DNA from: Colletotrichum lupini
Lineage: Eukaryota; Ascomycota; Sordariomycetes; Glomerellales; Glomerellaceae
NCBI RefSeq assembly: GCF_023278565.1
Contig: NC_064676.1
Location: 2,108,001-2,172,000 of the forward strand
Direction of reading: 5' to 3'
DNA length: 64,000 nt
Part shown: in pieces, positions 11,705 to 23,632 of the stretch
Position numbering within the stretch: position 1 is the stretch's first letter
Layout of the letters: each line of letters begins with the position of its first letter
The notes under the pieces: model-generated
The model's input: the letters and a program-made list of their open reading frames with translations, nothing else
What the model was told of the DNA's origin: nothing
Databases searched by the model: none
Program-made: the position numbers and the translations under genes

Positions 11705-14218
11705 TAGATCAGTAGTGATTTCCAAAAGCCATGCAGAGAAGTGAAGCGTCGTTTTGATGTCTGGCAAAATTATAGTTTGGGCTTAGTCAATCGGCGTTGA
11801 CGTGACCATCGAGGAGGGAAGATCGTCGTCGGCCGAGTTTCGACAGGGTTGGATGCGGTGGATGGCGTACCTTATTCGGTGGGAACCAGTGGGGAAGGCG
11901 TTCGTGGGTGCTGCGACGAACATGTGTTTGCGGTGTTTTGATTGATTCCAGAAAATGAGGTTGATCATAGAGCCCACGAACTATACGATTCCTGACAGGA
12001 AATTGTTGGTGCCAATAACCAGTCGCCTAACGTTCAAGTGACGCCTGGATATCTTCTGGGTGTCCGGAATAAGGTATCTATGCTCAGCTAACCATTGTCA
12101 ACTCAAAGTGAGACAGAATGCTCGGGCCAGCGTAGCATGCATTCTGCATAACCCGGTAAAGCCACAGGAGTCTCGATCTTGTCCGAGACATGCCACAGAG
12201 ATGAGAGACTAGACTTATTTCCTCCCCTGGTCAATCCTCTGACGTGGGCTCTTTGTTCCAGACGGGAGCTCCATGCCAGTTGGCATTCCTGAGATGCATT
12301 TCCTGCGGATGTTCAAATGTTGTTGTGTTCCCTTTTCCCTTTCAAGTTTTCGTATTCTCCCTTGGGACCCTTGGGAGAGATTCTGGTCTGGGCTCTTGGG
12401 TTGCGCAAAGACCAACTAACGGGTTGAGAGAGAGTGTGTGAGTGAGAGTGAGACCGTGAGACGGGGCTGGCGCATAAAAATAGCAAATTTGAGGAATATT
12501 AGCGAAGAGGCGGCGTTACTATGTGCGTGTTTGACGAGGTAGCGAAAGAGGCCGGTGTCAGACCACTTTGTGAGGTTACTAAGGCAGGTAGGTACCTTGG
12601 GTCCGTACTTTGTATCTTTGGGCTCTGCCGCCCTCCACATTTGGTGACATTTGGTGGACGTCATAAGGCAATCAATCAATCAATCACGCATCCTTGGCCG
12701 CTGGAGTCGCTTCTCTCTTTAATCTCGTGGTTTGGAGACGAATGGAGTCGGGACTGAGAGGAATCATTTTGCTGCCTCCGTCGATAGTCGGACATAAGCC
12801 AGCAACTACTTGACTGCAAGAGCATGTGAAAGTGGGGAAAGAAAAGAAGTCCAAGTTCGATTGTTGGTGGAATTCCGACTGCGACTGGGAAGAACGATGA
12901 ACATCCGGATGGTACCTTCCCGCTCCGCTGACAGCGCCGACCAGATTCGGTAATACATTGCAGAATGCCACGCTGATCCCCGCTGCTAGCCGGCGACGAT
13001 ACGGAAAGGGAAGGCTTCGAAAGGGACGCCAGACATGTCTTTCAGCCCAGTGTTGTATATCTGTCCGGCATGACGCTGCATCAAATACAGTGGCCAGGGC
13101 AGGCAAAGGAGATACCTTACCCGCAGCCGACCTAACAAATTGGGAATGCCGTGACAATCCAGTGTCAGGGAAATGGGGACAGGCCACTGAAGGAGAGCCA
13201 GAAAATGCAAAGGGAAAAAAATCAAAAGACCCAGGCAATTTGGGCTGAGTTGGAACGAGGCAAGCAATGTCCATCAGGTTACAGGCTTACAGCCCCTGCG
13301 CCTGCCCAATGATAGCACCCGAAAAGGCCCCAGCGCGGGTGCCCAAATTTTTGGCTTCCGCTTTGCCAATCCCACACCAGTGGACCAGTGTACCTGTGGA
13401 TCCACATTTCCCCCTCGCGCCTCCCCCTCCAAAGTGCGGTGCTTTTGGTCACTTTCGGTCATTTTGGTGTGGTTTTGGGTGGGTAGGAAGTGGGAAGTGG
13501 GAAGGTGGGAGGGAAAAAAAGTGTCCGCTGCCCACAGCCATGTGAATGAAAAGTCACTCAGGTCGCTGGCTGACATGGCCTGGCCCTCTGGTTGGTCCGC
13601 TCACCTTGGGTCCGCCACTGTCTTACTGCAGTACTTGTCATTTGTACCTGCCACTTGTACCTACCTTACGCCGAAACCCCCTGTACCCAGCCTGTGGGTG
13701 GCCTGTCCCGAGCGAAGGAGGAACGGCTTGGGCGGGCTGAATTTTCTTGAATTTGTTAAACCTTGGAGCCGGCCTGTTTCCATTTGATCCTTTCTCCTTT
13801 CCCTTTCTTCAACAACACCATTTTGGTGAATGCAACCATTCCTCCCTCTGAAAATGCCTTGTTGACTGACCGACTACTCAAGAAACCCCATCAAACACCA
13901 ATGCCTAGTAAAAACGACACTTACGACATCACTTCTTGCTCATTCTTCCGCCGCCAGATGCGCCGAAACCCGAGCCACCAAAACCTCGAGAGAAACTACG
14001 AATCTGACCCGCGCGACGACCCCGAGCGACGACGAGGCACGATCTCCGTGCTTCACTCTTATCCATAACCCTCCTACCAAAGTGACGGCCACTACTGGTA
14101 TAGGGCGCGACCGGGACACCGACGCGCGCCCCTCGTTCACGAGCAACCCATACTTTTACACGGAGCGGCCACCTTAAAGCCTTTCCCGTAAATTACCACC
14201 ACCACCACCAACCCAGCC
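11705..14218. other. 2.5-kb intergenic: upstream region of the Psk1-like kinase gene
   Basis: No gene supported. The last 450 bp before the kinase ATG are C-rich and carry short upstream frames (one of 101 codons at 13763-14068), typical of a long fungal 5' leader. An AATC tetranucleotide run lies at about 12668-12683. The 16-mer GGTAGGTACCTTGGGT at 12587-12602 recurs at 33753-33768. Confidence 0.5.
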
Positions 14219-15787
14219 ATGATTGCCAAGGCGACGCCCGCACTGAACACGGTGCGCGGCTTTCAAAACACCCCCGTCACCTCCGGCGATGAGGATTCCG
14301 ACTACGGCGTTTGCGCTACCCCGCCTCTCTCCGCGAAGCGCTCCGGCCGCGCTGCCCTCATCGACGATGTCGTCAGCGCCAACTGTAGCCCCAACATGCG
14401 CGGGGCCTCCTCCCCTGCTGTCTCGGGCATCGCCAAGCTGCGCTTGCAGATGGAGCCTCTCAGCCTCGACAACTCTTCCCGAACGAGCACCTTGACCCTC
14501 AACGGCAGCAACGGCCATGGCGGCCTTTCCAAGGGGCTGGGAATCAGCAGTGCTGTCATGAGTCGCTGCGGGAGCCAGGACGGCAGTCAGAGTGAGGCTG
14601 GCAGCGAGCGTTCTGAGACCGGGTCTACGAGCTATGAGGTCAACCTGGAGCATGACTACGTCGACGAGAGCGTACGAGAGCGAAACGGCCACATTGTGCC
14701 CATCGAGGGCAGCAAGGACGTTCAGCGTAAGATGACGGCCGACGACTTTGATCCCCTCCGATGCCTAGGAAAGGGAACCTACGGTACCGTGCTTCTCGTC
14801 AAGCAGCGCAACACCGGCCGGCTTTACGCTCAGAAGCAGTTCAAGAAGGCTTCCCTTACTGTGCACAAGAAGCTCATCGAACAGACTAAGACGGAGCGTC
14901 AGATCCTTGAATCGGTTAACCGACACCCCTTTGTTGTCAAGCTCTACTACGCCTTCCAGGACCATGAGAAGCTGTATCTGATTCTCGAGTACGGCCAGGG
15001 TGGAGAGCTGTTCACTCACCTGAGCACCGAAAAGATGTTTGCGGAGCCCGTTGCCGCCTTTTACATGGCGGAGATGCTTCTCGCCATCTCGCACCTGCAT
15101 AGCACCCTAGGTGTCGTGTACCGTGACTTGAAGCCCGAAAACTGCTTGCTGGACGCTGAGGGCCACCTGTTGCTCACCGATTTCGGCCTTTCCAAAGTCG
15201 CGGTCGATACCTCAGAAGACCACTGCAACTCGATGCTTGGAACTGTCGAGTACATGGCCCCCGAGGTCATCCAGGGACAGAAGTACGGAAAGGTGGTCGA
15301 CTGGTGGTCTTTCGGCGCGCTGGGCTACGACTTGATGACTGGCAACCCGCCCTTCCGCGGCGGCAACCATGCCAAGATTCAGCAGAACATTGTCAAGCAG
15401 AAGCTCGTCATGCCGTACTTCCTGAGCCCCGACGCCAAGGATCTCCTGACGCGCTTGCTCAAGAAGGATCCCAAGAAGCGTCTGGGAGCCAACATGCCCA
15501 AGGACCTGCAAATCATGAAGGGCCACCGCTTCTTCAGAAAGATTGACTGGAAGAAGCTCGAGGCCAGAGAGGTCGAGCCGCCCATCCAGCCCATGATCAC
15601 CGACCCCGAGCTCGCCGAGAACTTTGCGCCCGAGTTCACCGATTTGTCCCTGAGCCCCGTCATCACGGCCAAGGACCCCTGGAGCGCCATGTCAGCCAAG
15701 GAGGATGACCCCTTTGGCGGCTTCAGCTTTGTTGCGTCGAGCAGCATGTTGGAGAGCCACGCGTTTCGATTCACCACTGAAGTCTAG
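14219..15787 (+). CDS. psk1: AGC-family serine/threonine kinase, Psk1-like (ribosomal S6 kinase group)
   Basis: Single exon, 522 aa. Residues 1-175 are Ser/Gly-rich and disordered. The kinase domain starts at about 177 with glycine loop GKGTYG, catalytic Lys in YAQKQF, YRDLKPEN (about 300) and DFG (about 322). The activation segment reads NSMLGTVEYMAPE, with Ser where mammalian S6K has the PDK1-site Thr. The C-terminal AGC tail contains DPW and ends in a hydrophobic motif FGGFSF (about 499-504), the kind of site phosphorylated by TORC1 or TORC2 in this family. S. pombe Psk1 phosphorylates ribosomal protein S6 downstream of TORC1; applying that here is inference. The start was chosen as the first ATG (context CAGCCATGA) after the C-rich leader. 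Confidence 0.9.
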   Translation: MIAKATPALNTVRGFQNTPVTSGDEDSDYGVCATPPLSAKRSGRAALIDDVVSANCSPNMRGASSPAVSGIAKLRLQMEPLSLDNSSRTSTLTLNGSNGHGGLSKGLGISSAVMSRCGSQDGSQSEAGSERSETGSTSYEVNLEHDYVDESVRERNGHIVPIEGSKDVQRKMTADDFDPLRCLGKGTYGTVLLVKQRNTGRLYAQKQFKKASLTVHKKLIEQTKTERQILESVNRHPFVVKLYYAFQDHEKLYLILEYGQGGELFTHLSTEKMFAEPVAAFYMAEMLLAISHLHSTLGVVYRDLKPENCLLDAEGHLLLTDFGLSKVAVDTSEDHCNSMLGTVEYMAPEVIQGQKYGKVVDWWSFGALGYDLMTGNPPFRGGNHAKIQQNIVKQKLVMPYFLSPDAKDLLTRLLKKDPKKRLGANMPKDLQIMKGHRFFRKIDWKKLEAREVEPPIQPMITDPELAENFAPEFTDLSLSPVITAKDPWSAMSAKEDDPFGGFSFVASSSMLESHAFRFTTEV

Positions 15788-18700
15788 ATTGTATTGTTCG
15801 TACACATCATCAGCAGTGCTAGACGAAAGAGTATAGAGAGATTTGGGAGTGCTAGGCGAATGGCATTGGAAAAAAGTCTAGGAGCCTCATTGTGAATTGG
15901 CGCGGCCAATGGACGCGCGCAGTACGGAGTTATTGAAGAGAAGCAAAGTCCGTTTATCTTTGGGCACTGAGGGTTTCTAGTCCTTCACTGCCCCGTTCGG
16001 TGCATGAGCGACGGAACAGTGAAGCATCGAGATTCGTTCTGTGGTTGGTTTTTTTTCTGGCGCATCACTAGTCCGTAGTTATACTTTTCCCCCTTCTTTG
16101 GTAGTCATTGGGCGAAGCATCGTCACGATAATACATACGAGTTTTTTCTTGGTTGACTTTTTTGTCGTGCCCCCGATTCCCTCCTCTTCTGCTTCAAAGA
16201 CTTTCGGCGACAGGCGCATATCGCGCCAAGCTTCAGTTTGCTTTGCAATCCAGTGGCTGGGATTTGGTCCTGGCACTTTTCTTGGACTCCGTAGTCAACC
16301 GCGCGCGCGCGCGAGCGCTTGCTTGGCAAATTCACGGATCTCAAAGGGGGGGGGGGGAGAAGGTGTGTATTCTCCTTCAAGCCTGGCCTGGGTCCCAGAG
16401 CCTTGGGACCTTCTTGGCGGTAATCTGAACGTTCGGGAAACCGAAAAAAGCCATGACTAGCTGCCAAGATTTCCAAGACCAAGACGCCGGGGGGATTTCG
16501 TAAACGGTGAAGACAAGGAATGTCAGTCGGGATATTGACTAAAAGGTAGAAGAAAGTCTGTTCATCCTTTCCCTACGGGACACAAAAACACCAAGAAGAG
16601 ACACCGAGAAAGGTAAAAAAAAAGATGGGCTTACGCCAGGCTCGCTGGTGATGTCCTCTATCTTGCTTTCAAGCTAGAAGCTAGTCTGTGGCAGAGGCCG
16701 ATCGTGGTATATTGTAAATCAGTGATATGGGGTATTAGCTTGTAGCGTTCACTGCATCCCGATTCCGAAGTCATCATACGTTAGGTCGCGTTACCTTGCT
16801 TACCTTGCCCCGGGCGGGTTTTCCCTGAACGTCGAGAGGCTTCGGTACACGGCAGGTTTTCATCCTCCAGGATCGATTTGCGCAGATGATAAGTAACAAA
16901 CAACGAAAACCCGAATGCTCCGGCGTCCAAAATGCTGCTCCGCGTGGAGGGAGGGGTGCATACGGTGATTCCCAGGACATCGGATTGCTGGCCTTGAGGA
17001 TCTGGAGCATGTTGTCGATGCATTTTGGGGCATTTTTCTGACTACCGGGCTGCATAATGAAGGATCTCGTTACTTTGGCATCAAATAAGTGTGCGAATTG
17101 TTTCATGAGCCAGGGGGCCGAGGGCCATGTTCTGAGCGATGCTGATGATTTCAATATCGGATGGTTGCAATGTCGTCGATGCTGGAAGTCTCTCTTTGCA
17201 ATGTTTTTTGCCAATCGTCCCTTTCTTGCTTGTCGCGCGACGACTGAGGAAAGGTCAACAGAGTATAGCGCAAACCAGATCCATGGTTACACTTGTTGGC
17301 AATCCGTTTGAACCTGGCGGACAAAGTATTACCAAGGCAGGGCAGTATTGACCACGTTGGGTTTGTGGAAGAACAGGGCGAGACTAGATAGAACTTGGCG
17401 TCATTTGCGCAAAACTCGTACCCGCTTCACTCCTGACTGACAGTAGTCAACGGGAAATGTTTTGCGCCCAACGAAGCTTGGACCCAGCTTGCAGTAACCT
17501 GGGGTCCTGGGCAGAGTGGCCGCTGCTGGTGAATCTAGCTGGAATCTGGCGGTGACAAGCATTCGTGATCGAGCTTTGAAAGCTACGCGGTTGATAGGGT
17601 ATGAAAATACTAAATGAGCGGTCGAAAGAGCCGGCGCATTGAGCGGAACTATCGGACCCCGGGGCGCCATATCGAACAGAGTCTAAATCCGAATACAGAC
17701 TGAGGTAACCGGGGGATTGGGACCCGTGATGTTACATTGTGCTGAGAAGTGTTGACCCAACGCAGAAATAAGGTAGTCGGCTAGCCTGCTCGTGGGCCAT
17801 TGGAGTCGAAATTGCTTTTGACGTTTGCTCAGCCTCCACAAGCTCTGCCCTAAACAATAGGCTAGACAGCATGTCGTGGGATTATGAGTAAATCGTGGCC
17901 GTGGTGGTTGCGGAGGTGGAGGTCGCCGGAACAACTCATATACGGCGCGGGATGATAGTTGCACCATCGCCTAAGCTCAGCGTTACAGTGGACCTTTCCC
18001 CGACTCGCGGGCGGCCCATTTAGTGCAATTGCTGTGTAAGACTGTTGGTCAACCTGGGAAACGGGAGCAAAAACCTCCCATCGGCAAGGTGAAGCCCCGC
18101 ACTCGGCCCCACACCGGTAACGGCTGCCGTATTGGGTCATCGAGATCGTCGCGAGGAGCCCATAGTATTCGATGTGTTCACTGTGAGCTCAGGTTGGTAT
18201 GATACGGAGTAGTAAAATAGAGATCATCGGGGATTTGAGTTTCGCTGGCGGCGTCGCGACAGGCTGGGGTTGCTTTTACAGCATGGCGAAGCTGGCCGCC
18301 GTTGCTCTTGGAAAAAACCTTGCAAGTCGTAACGAGTTGCCTTCATGGTTTCGCGGTCTTGTCGCATCATCATCTGACACTATCCAGTACTGGGCGCATC
18401 AACCATGCCGTTATTGTATCGAACGCTATTCGAGATCCAGCGACCAGGAAGCTCCTGGGCCATTCTTTTTTTGCGAAGGTCTACGTCCAGTTGATATTGG
18501 GAGTACACTGGCAGTGTTTTGCGAGGGTGTAAACGCAGTTGATGGGTGTAAGTCCGACTCTGTGATGCTTAGATTCCCGCCAAGTCAAGCCTGTGGGCCC
18601 CCTCACTGGCTATTGCAGATCGAGCCCGTGAATATACTAGATGTGACGAGTGCTGTCAAGCAGAAGCCATTGGGATGCTTTTGGCTTGGCGATGTGGTTG

Positions 18701-21700
18701 AAGCGTGGGGTAGATCCCTGAGCCACACCAAGTGACGCAACTTTGAAGCTGCTTTCGGTTTCTACACTGGCAACGCCCATGTACGATTCGATGATTTCTT
18801 GAATTTGTGCACCTTGGTGTTTTGTGTGCTGTCTGTGACCTGCTGAGAAATACTCGGCCATCACTGGCCGTAGACGGAATTCAGGGTTGCAGCTTTGACA
18901 CAAACAGGCCTGCAAGTCAGCCGGTATCCGTATCTCAACTTGTCCGTGTTGCAGATGTTGAAGGGCTGCGCCGCACCCGAATGACACGACTTCCAACCGT
19001 CCAAAGTAGACAACAGTCATCTTGGGAATGCAGATTTCGGATTGAAAGGCATCGTTACCTAAGCCAAGGAACAGCAGGAACCGGCAATTGCCTGCTCAAC
19101 GTCGGACGAAAAGACGGAACTGTATTGCTGTGAGCTCATACCTTGCAGTAGCAAAGTTTCATCTTCTGGACATGGCGTCGAGAGCGGGCGGATCGCAAGG
19201 CTCAAGATCAAATCCTTCCGAGTTTGGCAAGGAGCTTGGTAGCTTCAGCTATGCTAGTAGCGTTTAGCATGGTCTAGACTGATGATATCGACCACTGTCG
19301 GCGATCTGCTATCCTTCCGGCCCGTCTCTCAGCACTCTGTCCGCTTTCTTCAATGGGCAAGAATGGAACAAAACATGGAAGCATTGCGCGTCCTGCGTCG
19401 GTGCTGATCTTTCTTGTGCCACTGGTGCCGTTTTAGTGACAAGATTTGGCAAATCGGGTCGGGTGTGCGGATGCTTAGTTGGACGGTTTGATCGCCTTTG
19501 CTTCCCTAAATCTGGTGTGCAGGCTTTAGCAGTCCGTGAGCCTTTCTTGCACCCACATGGTTCAGTAGAGACCGACTTACACGTGTTTGGACATCGGAGG
19601 GGTCGCAATCCTCGGGCAGCGGAAGATGGGCCTTGACCGACGATAGGATCTCGAAGCATTCCAAGAGTGAGGCCTCGCGGGAACGAAAATAGGATTGTCC
19701 ATCCTTTCGGTGACAGTGAAGGCATCGGGCTGAGACGCAAGAGCAGGGGGATGTTGGGAAATGCCGAAAGCTGCGGCTGCCGTCAGATAAGCCCCTTCCT
19801 TGGCAACAACGTACATCGTCAGCAAGCCTGCTGAAAATACTTGGCGAGGATGCTATAGGCGCATGTTGTGAGTCGTGAGAGTGATCAGCTATGATGCTGG
19901 GAGATTGTAGATGAGCACAGATCTCGAATCGCCGTACCTCAGTGGTGCCGACTGAGCACAGGTCTCGCTGCGTGTTCTAGGCACTTTCCCTTTCGATACA
20001 CCGGATATTCTTAGCAGGTGGGCGTCATGAGAATGGAAGCAAAGCTCTGGATTGATCCTGCCGTGAGTGAAAGGTACTTGGGAGTGGAAGTCTGTGAACA
20101 CACTACGTATCTACCTGGGTACCTGAAAACACATGAGATGCTGAGGTGCCTTATCTGCGTACAACTGTGAGGTACGTACACAACATTTCAGCCAACATGC
20201 AGGTGCATCTCGGGCTGTCTCTACGGTCTACCAAGTGCATCATGCGCTTTCCAACAGCTGTCACAGTATTGGACAAGGCGCATGGTGACGATGGATGCAA
20301 CCCGAAGGCGCGGCTTGGTGCGCTTACCCTAGCGATCGGTGCTCCGTTCCACATCTTTTGTCTTTCCTCTGGTTCAATTCGCCCTCCATGGTCCAAGCCA
20401 AGAAAAACAACATGACATGCTTGCGTATGCTTTTCTCACGCTCCAATGTCCGATAGTTCTGCCCTCTACTGTGTAATACGGACAATCCCAAGAAACACTG
20501 TTTCTGACCAAGGCTTATGGCAGCAGACACATCAATCACCCGCGCGGCATCTTTTTGCCTCCGGGAGGCTGAGCCCGCCAAGCACATCCATTGGTCTGTT
20601 CACCTTGACCTTTGCTCTTTTTCCAACTTCCCAGCATGGTCGTTGCCTTTTCAGCAAACTACGCACGCGCATATGCAGGGTATCGAGAGCCATCAACGAC
20701 AGGCGTTTCGTTTGCAGTTTCTCTTCGCCTGCCAGGGCTACAGGTACTCCCCTACCCTCTTCTCTCATCTTGTTAGAGTTCGTGCCGGACAACTGGCTGC
20801 CCACGGCCCCAAGAAGGACCAGCAGAAACACCCTGCCAACCCACTAGTCCCATCTGCGTAGAACTCTGGTGCTTCCCGCCAGGATGGTCCCCTTCGACGG
20901 CCATGCTCTAGATGGCATCTGATTGTTCACACAAATTTGCGACTCCCTCACTGGGCGAGCAAGCGGAACTTTCTCTGGCCTACTCGTCACTGACTACCTT
21001 GTAGATGTCAACTTATTCATGCCACTTTGTCACAGCAGGTTCGGTCAAGGACTCAATGGGAACCAGAGGCTCTCTTCCAGCAGCCCCCGGACGGACAAGG
21101 ACTTCCCCTTCGGTATTACAGGGGTTGGGCTAATCTCTTTGCCCAATCATATCCATTCCAATTGTGTCTGACACCCTAAAGAGAGTAGACCGCATCCAAG
21201 ACACGCTGCAAGGAGTCAAATTTACGACCTGGGGAGCCTGTGCCTGATTAGTCCTTCTTCCCATTTTTTAGGCTTTACTGGCCCGGGGAACGTGTTGAAC
21301 CGACCGGGTCCGTCGACGTGGGCCCAACTCTCAGTTTCCCCCCTTGGCTGGCCCATTTGTCTCTACGACGCGAAGCTACCAAGCTACTAGATGTACTATC
21401 AAGCCGACAGCAGCTCCTCATCTGCGTGGCTGTGTTAGCCAAGATGTGCCGCCAGACACATGCTGATCTCTAGCCTTCTCTAGAGCGCCTTCAACAAAAA
21501 TCACCGATGATACCTGGTACTGCAGCCGGCCAACTTATGCGTCGGTTACAAGTGCCCCAGGGGTCATCCCCTGCGTGGCTGGACCTGTCAGAGAAAGTCG
21601 ATTCTCACTGCCCGCACTCCCCCAAGCCGAGAGCAAGCAATGAGTGGGTGGGCGTGAAGGATGGAAAGGCATGGGCCAGGGCCTGACTCTCGGAACAGAC

Positions 21701-22209
21701 TCGAGAAGTAAAAACGGCATGACTTTGTGCTAGTGTATGAAGATGTCGCCAAGATCTCATAGAAAACGACGTGGGGAAAGAAGAGCAAATGCCAATAAAC
21801 GCAAATCATAGCAAAACGGTTGGCAAAGGGAGCAAAGCCACGGTGAAAGCTCCGGCCCCTCTCTGTTCGCCGCTTTGAACCTGGCATCCGCACTGCACAT
21901 CTCCGCCATCGACTACCACGGAGCTGGACTGCCGTCGCGCGTCCGTCACGTCTTCATAAGAACCCCCGGAGCTCCCACCCTTCTACACTCGATCCAGACT
22001 CCAACTGCCGTGTCACTCCAACATTCAGTCCGGAGCCTCCCTGCATATCACAACACACACCCAATATGTGCGTCACATCCTGGCCCCCACTCCATCCCGC
22101 TGTCTTTGATTTAAGGTCCTCTGAGGCCTCCATGATAGCTTTCATATAGATGTGAACTAACACAACCAATAGTAACAACCACGATATACACGCCTTACCA
22201 GCGAACACG
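15788..22209. other. 6.4-kb gene-poor stretch, no gene seen
   Basis: No frame has domain, splice-consistent structure or convincing protein composition; the longest (18199-18735, 178 codons) matches nothing known to me. Composition is near-neutral and CpA/TpG are common, so this is not a RIP island. Part near the kinase stop is probably its 3' UTR. It contains a CG run (about 16303-16312) and a 12-G run (16346-16357). Non-coding RNA, a long promoter for the DOMON gene, or fast-evolving genes cannot be excluded. Confidence 0.45.
16346..16357. repeat. Poly-G tract (12 nt)
   Basis: Uninterrupted run of 12 G downstream of the Psk1-like kinase gene. It is a simple mononucleotide repeat and its length may be subject to sequencing error. 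Confidence 0.9.
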
Positions 22210-23632
22210 ATGAAGGCCTTCACAACTTCCTCTCTCGCTGCCGCGCTCTGTATGTCTTGAGCCATCCCTCCCAGACCACCGATACTAACACTTTTGACAG
22301 ATGCGGCGACAGCCTCCGCCGACGCTATTCAGGCTTGCCCGAATACTGATGTCTGCTTTCGCGTTGCTGTCCCGGCGGCTTCGTCCAGCTCCGGCAGCGG
22401 CAACATGTACTTCCAGATGTCTGCTCCGACCAGCTACCAGTGGATTTCCCTTGGCACGGGTTCGTCCATGTCCAACGCCAACATGTTCCTGATGTACGCC
22501 GACGGAAACGGCAACGTTACTATCAGCCCTCGCACTGCGCGCGGCCACAACATGCCTACCCTCTCGTCAAGCACCACCCTCGAGCTTCTCAGCGGCTCCG
22601 GTATCGTGAACGGTAACATGGTCGCCAACGTCCGCTGCACCAACTGCGCGTCCTGGAGCAGTGGTTCTATGTCCCTGAACTCGGCTTCCAGCTCCTGGGT
22701 CGCTGCCTGGAAGTCGGGCAGCGCCCTCAACTCTGCCAGCACCAGTCAGAGCATCCAGCAGCACGACGAACACACCAACTTCAACCTCGACCTGACCCAG
22801 GCGACAGTCCAGACCGACAGCAACCCCTTCACGACTACCTCGGGAAACAGTGGCAATGGAAGCGGCAGCGGAAGCGGCAGCGGCAGTGGCAGCGGGAATG
22901 GCGGCTCCACCAGCGGCGGCGGTGGTGTTGTATTTAATGGAGGCAGTGGTGTCTCGTCCAAGGTTCTCCTCGCCCACGGGATCATAATGACGATCGTATT
23001 CGTTGCCCTTTACCCCATCGGAGCCATCCTCATGCCCTTGGTAGGCAAGTGGATGGCTCACGCTGCTTGGCAGTCGGTTGCCTTCTTGCTCATGTGGGCC
23101 GGCTTCGGCACTGGCTACGCTTATGCTCGCGACAACGGTTATGTGAGTTGCTTTTTTCATTTTTTTCGTGAACCGGGAGGATGTACTCCCTCGGGTCGTT
23201 TCCAAGACCCTCCACAACCCAGACATCCAGGATCGCAGTGCTGATACCGCGTAGCTCTTTGCGCAAACCCATACCCTCCTGGGTACCGTAGTTGTTGCCC
23301 TCTTGGCCGTGCAGCCGTTCCTCGGATACGCCCACCACGCCTACTACAAGAAGTTCCAGACCCGCGGTGTTATCAGCCACGTCCACATCTGGTTCGGCAG
23401 AATTGTGATGATTCTCGGCATCATCAACGGTGGTCTCGGTCTCGAGCTCGCTAGCTCATCTCGGGCCTATGTCATTGCGTACTCCGTGGTTGCTGCTATT
23501 CTCGGCGTTGCGTGGATTGGATCCGCCGTTTGGGGCGAGATGCGCAAGTCCAAGCGCAACACCGTCAAGCGCGAGCAGAGCCACGAGTCTCCGGATTCCC
23601 AGCAACGCATCCCCTACCGCCAAAAGAAATAA
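22210..23632 (+). CDS. Secreted/membrane DOMON-cytochrome b561 fusion (CDH-type cytochrome domain)
   Basis: Three exons: 22210..22249, 22301..23142 and 23255..23632, giving 419 aa. Introns are 51 and 112 bp with GTATGT and GTGAGT donors. Residues 1-20 form a signal peptide. A DOMON domain like the cytochrome of cellobiose dehydrogenase follows (about 22-195). The Met in GSSMSNANMF and a His in QQHDEHTNF are the likely heme b ligands. A Gly/Ser linker (about 205-228) leads to five or so membrane helices of a cytochrome b561/ferric-reductase-like domain, with helix histidines in LAHGIIM, QTHTLLG and SHVHIWFG. The tail is basic. By family, such proteins pass electrons across the membrane between cytosolic reductant and extracellular acceptors. 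The acceptor here (iron, or a partner oxidoreductase) is inference. Confidence 0.9.
22847..22925 (+). repeat. In-frame Gly/Ser-coding repeat (linker)
   Basis: Tandem degenerate GGCAGC/GGAAGC hexamers code for an alternating Gly-Ser linker between the DOMON domain and the membrane domain. Such repeats vary in length by slippage. Confidence 0.85.

Noticed and set aside
12684..13274. 196-codon minus-strand frame upstream of the Psk1-like kinase
   Set aside because: No domain or helix/strand pattern; lies in the C-rich leader region of the kinase gene.
13763..14068. 101-codon upstream frame before the Psk1-like kinase
   Set aside because: Could be an upstream reading frame in the leader, but has no protein-like features; not called as a gene.
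18199..18735. 178-codon open frame in the 15.8-22.2 kb gap
   Set aside because: Unusual Trp/Cys-rich composition, no motif, no splice partners or promoter context; consistent with chance.
20446..20861. Region open in several frames on both strands
   Set aside because: Openness in competing frames reflects base composition; none has conserved character.
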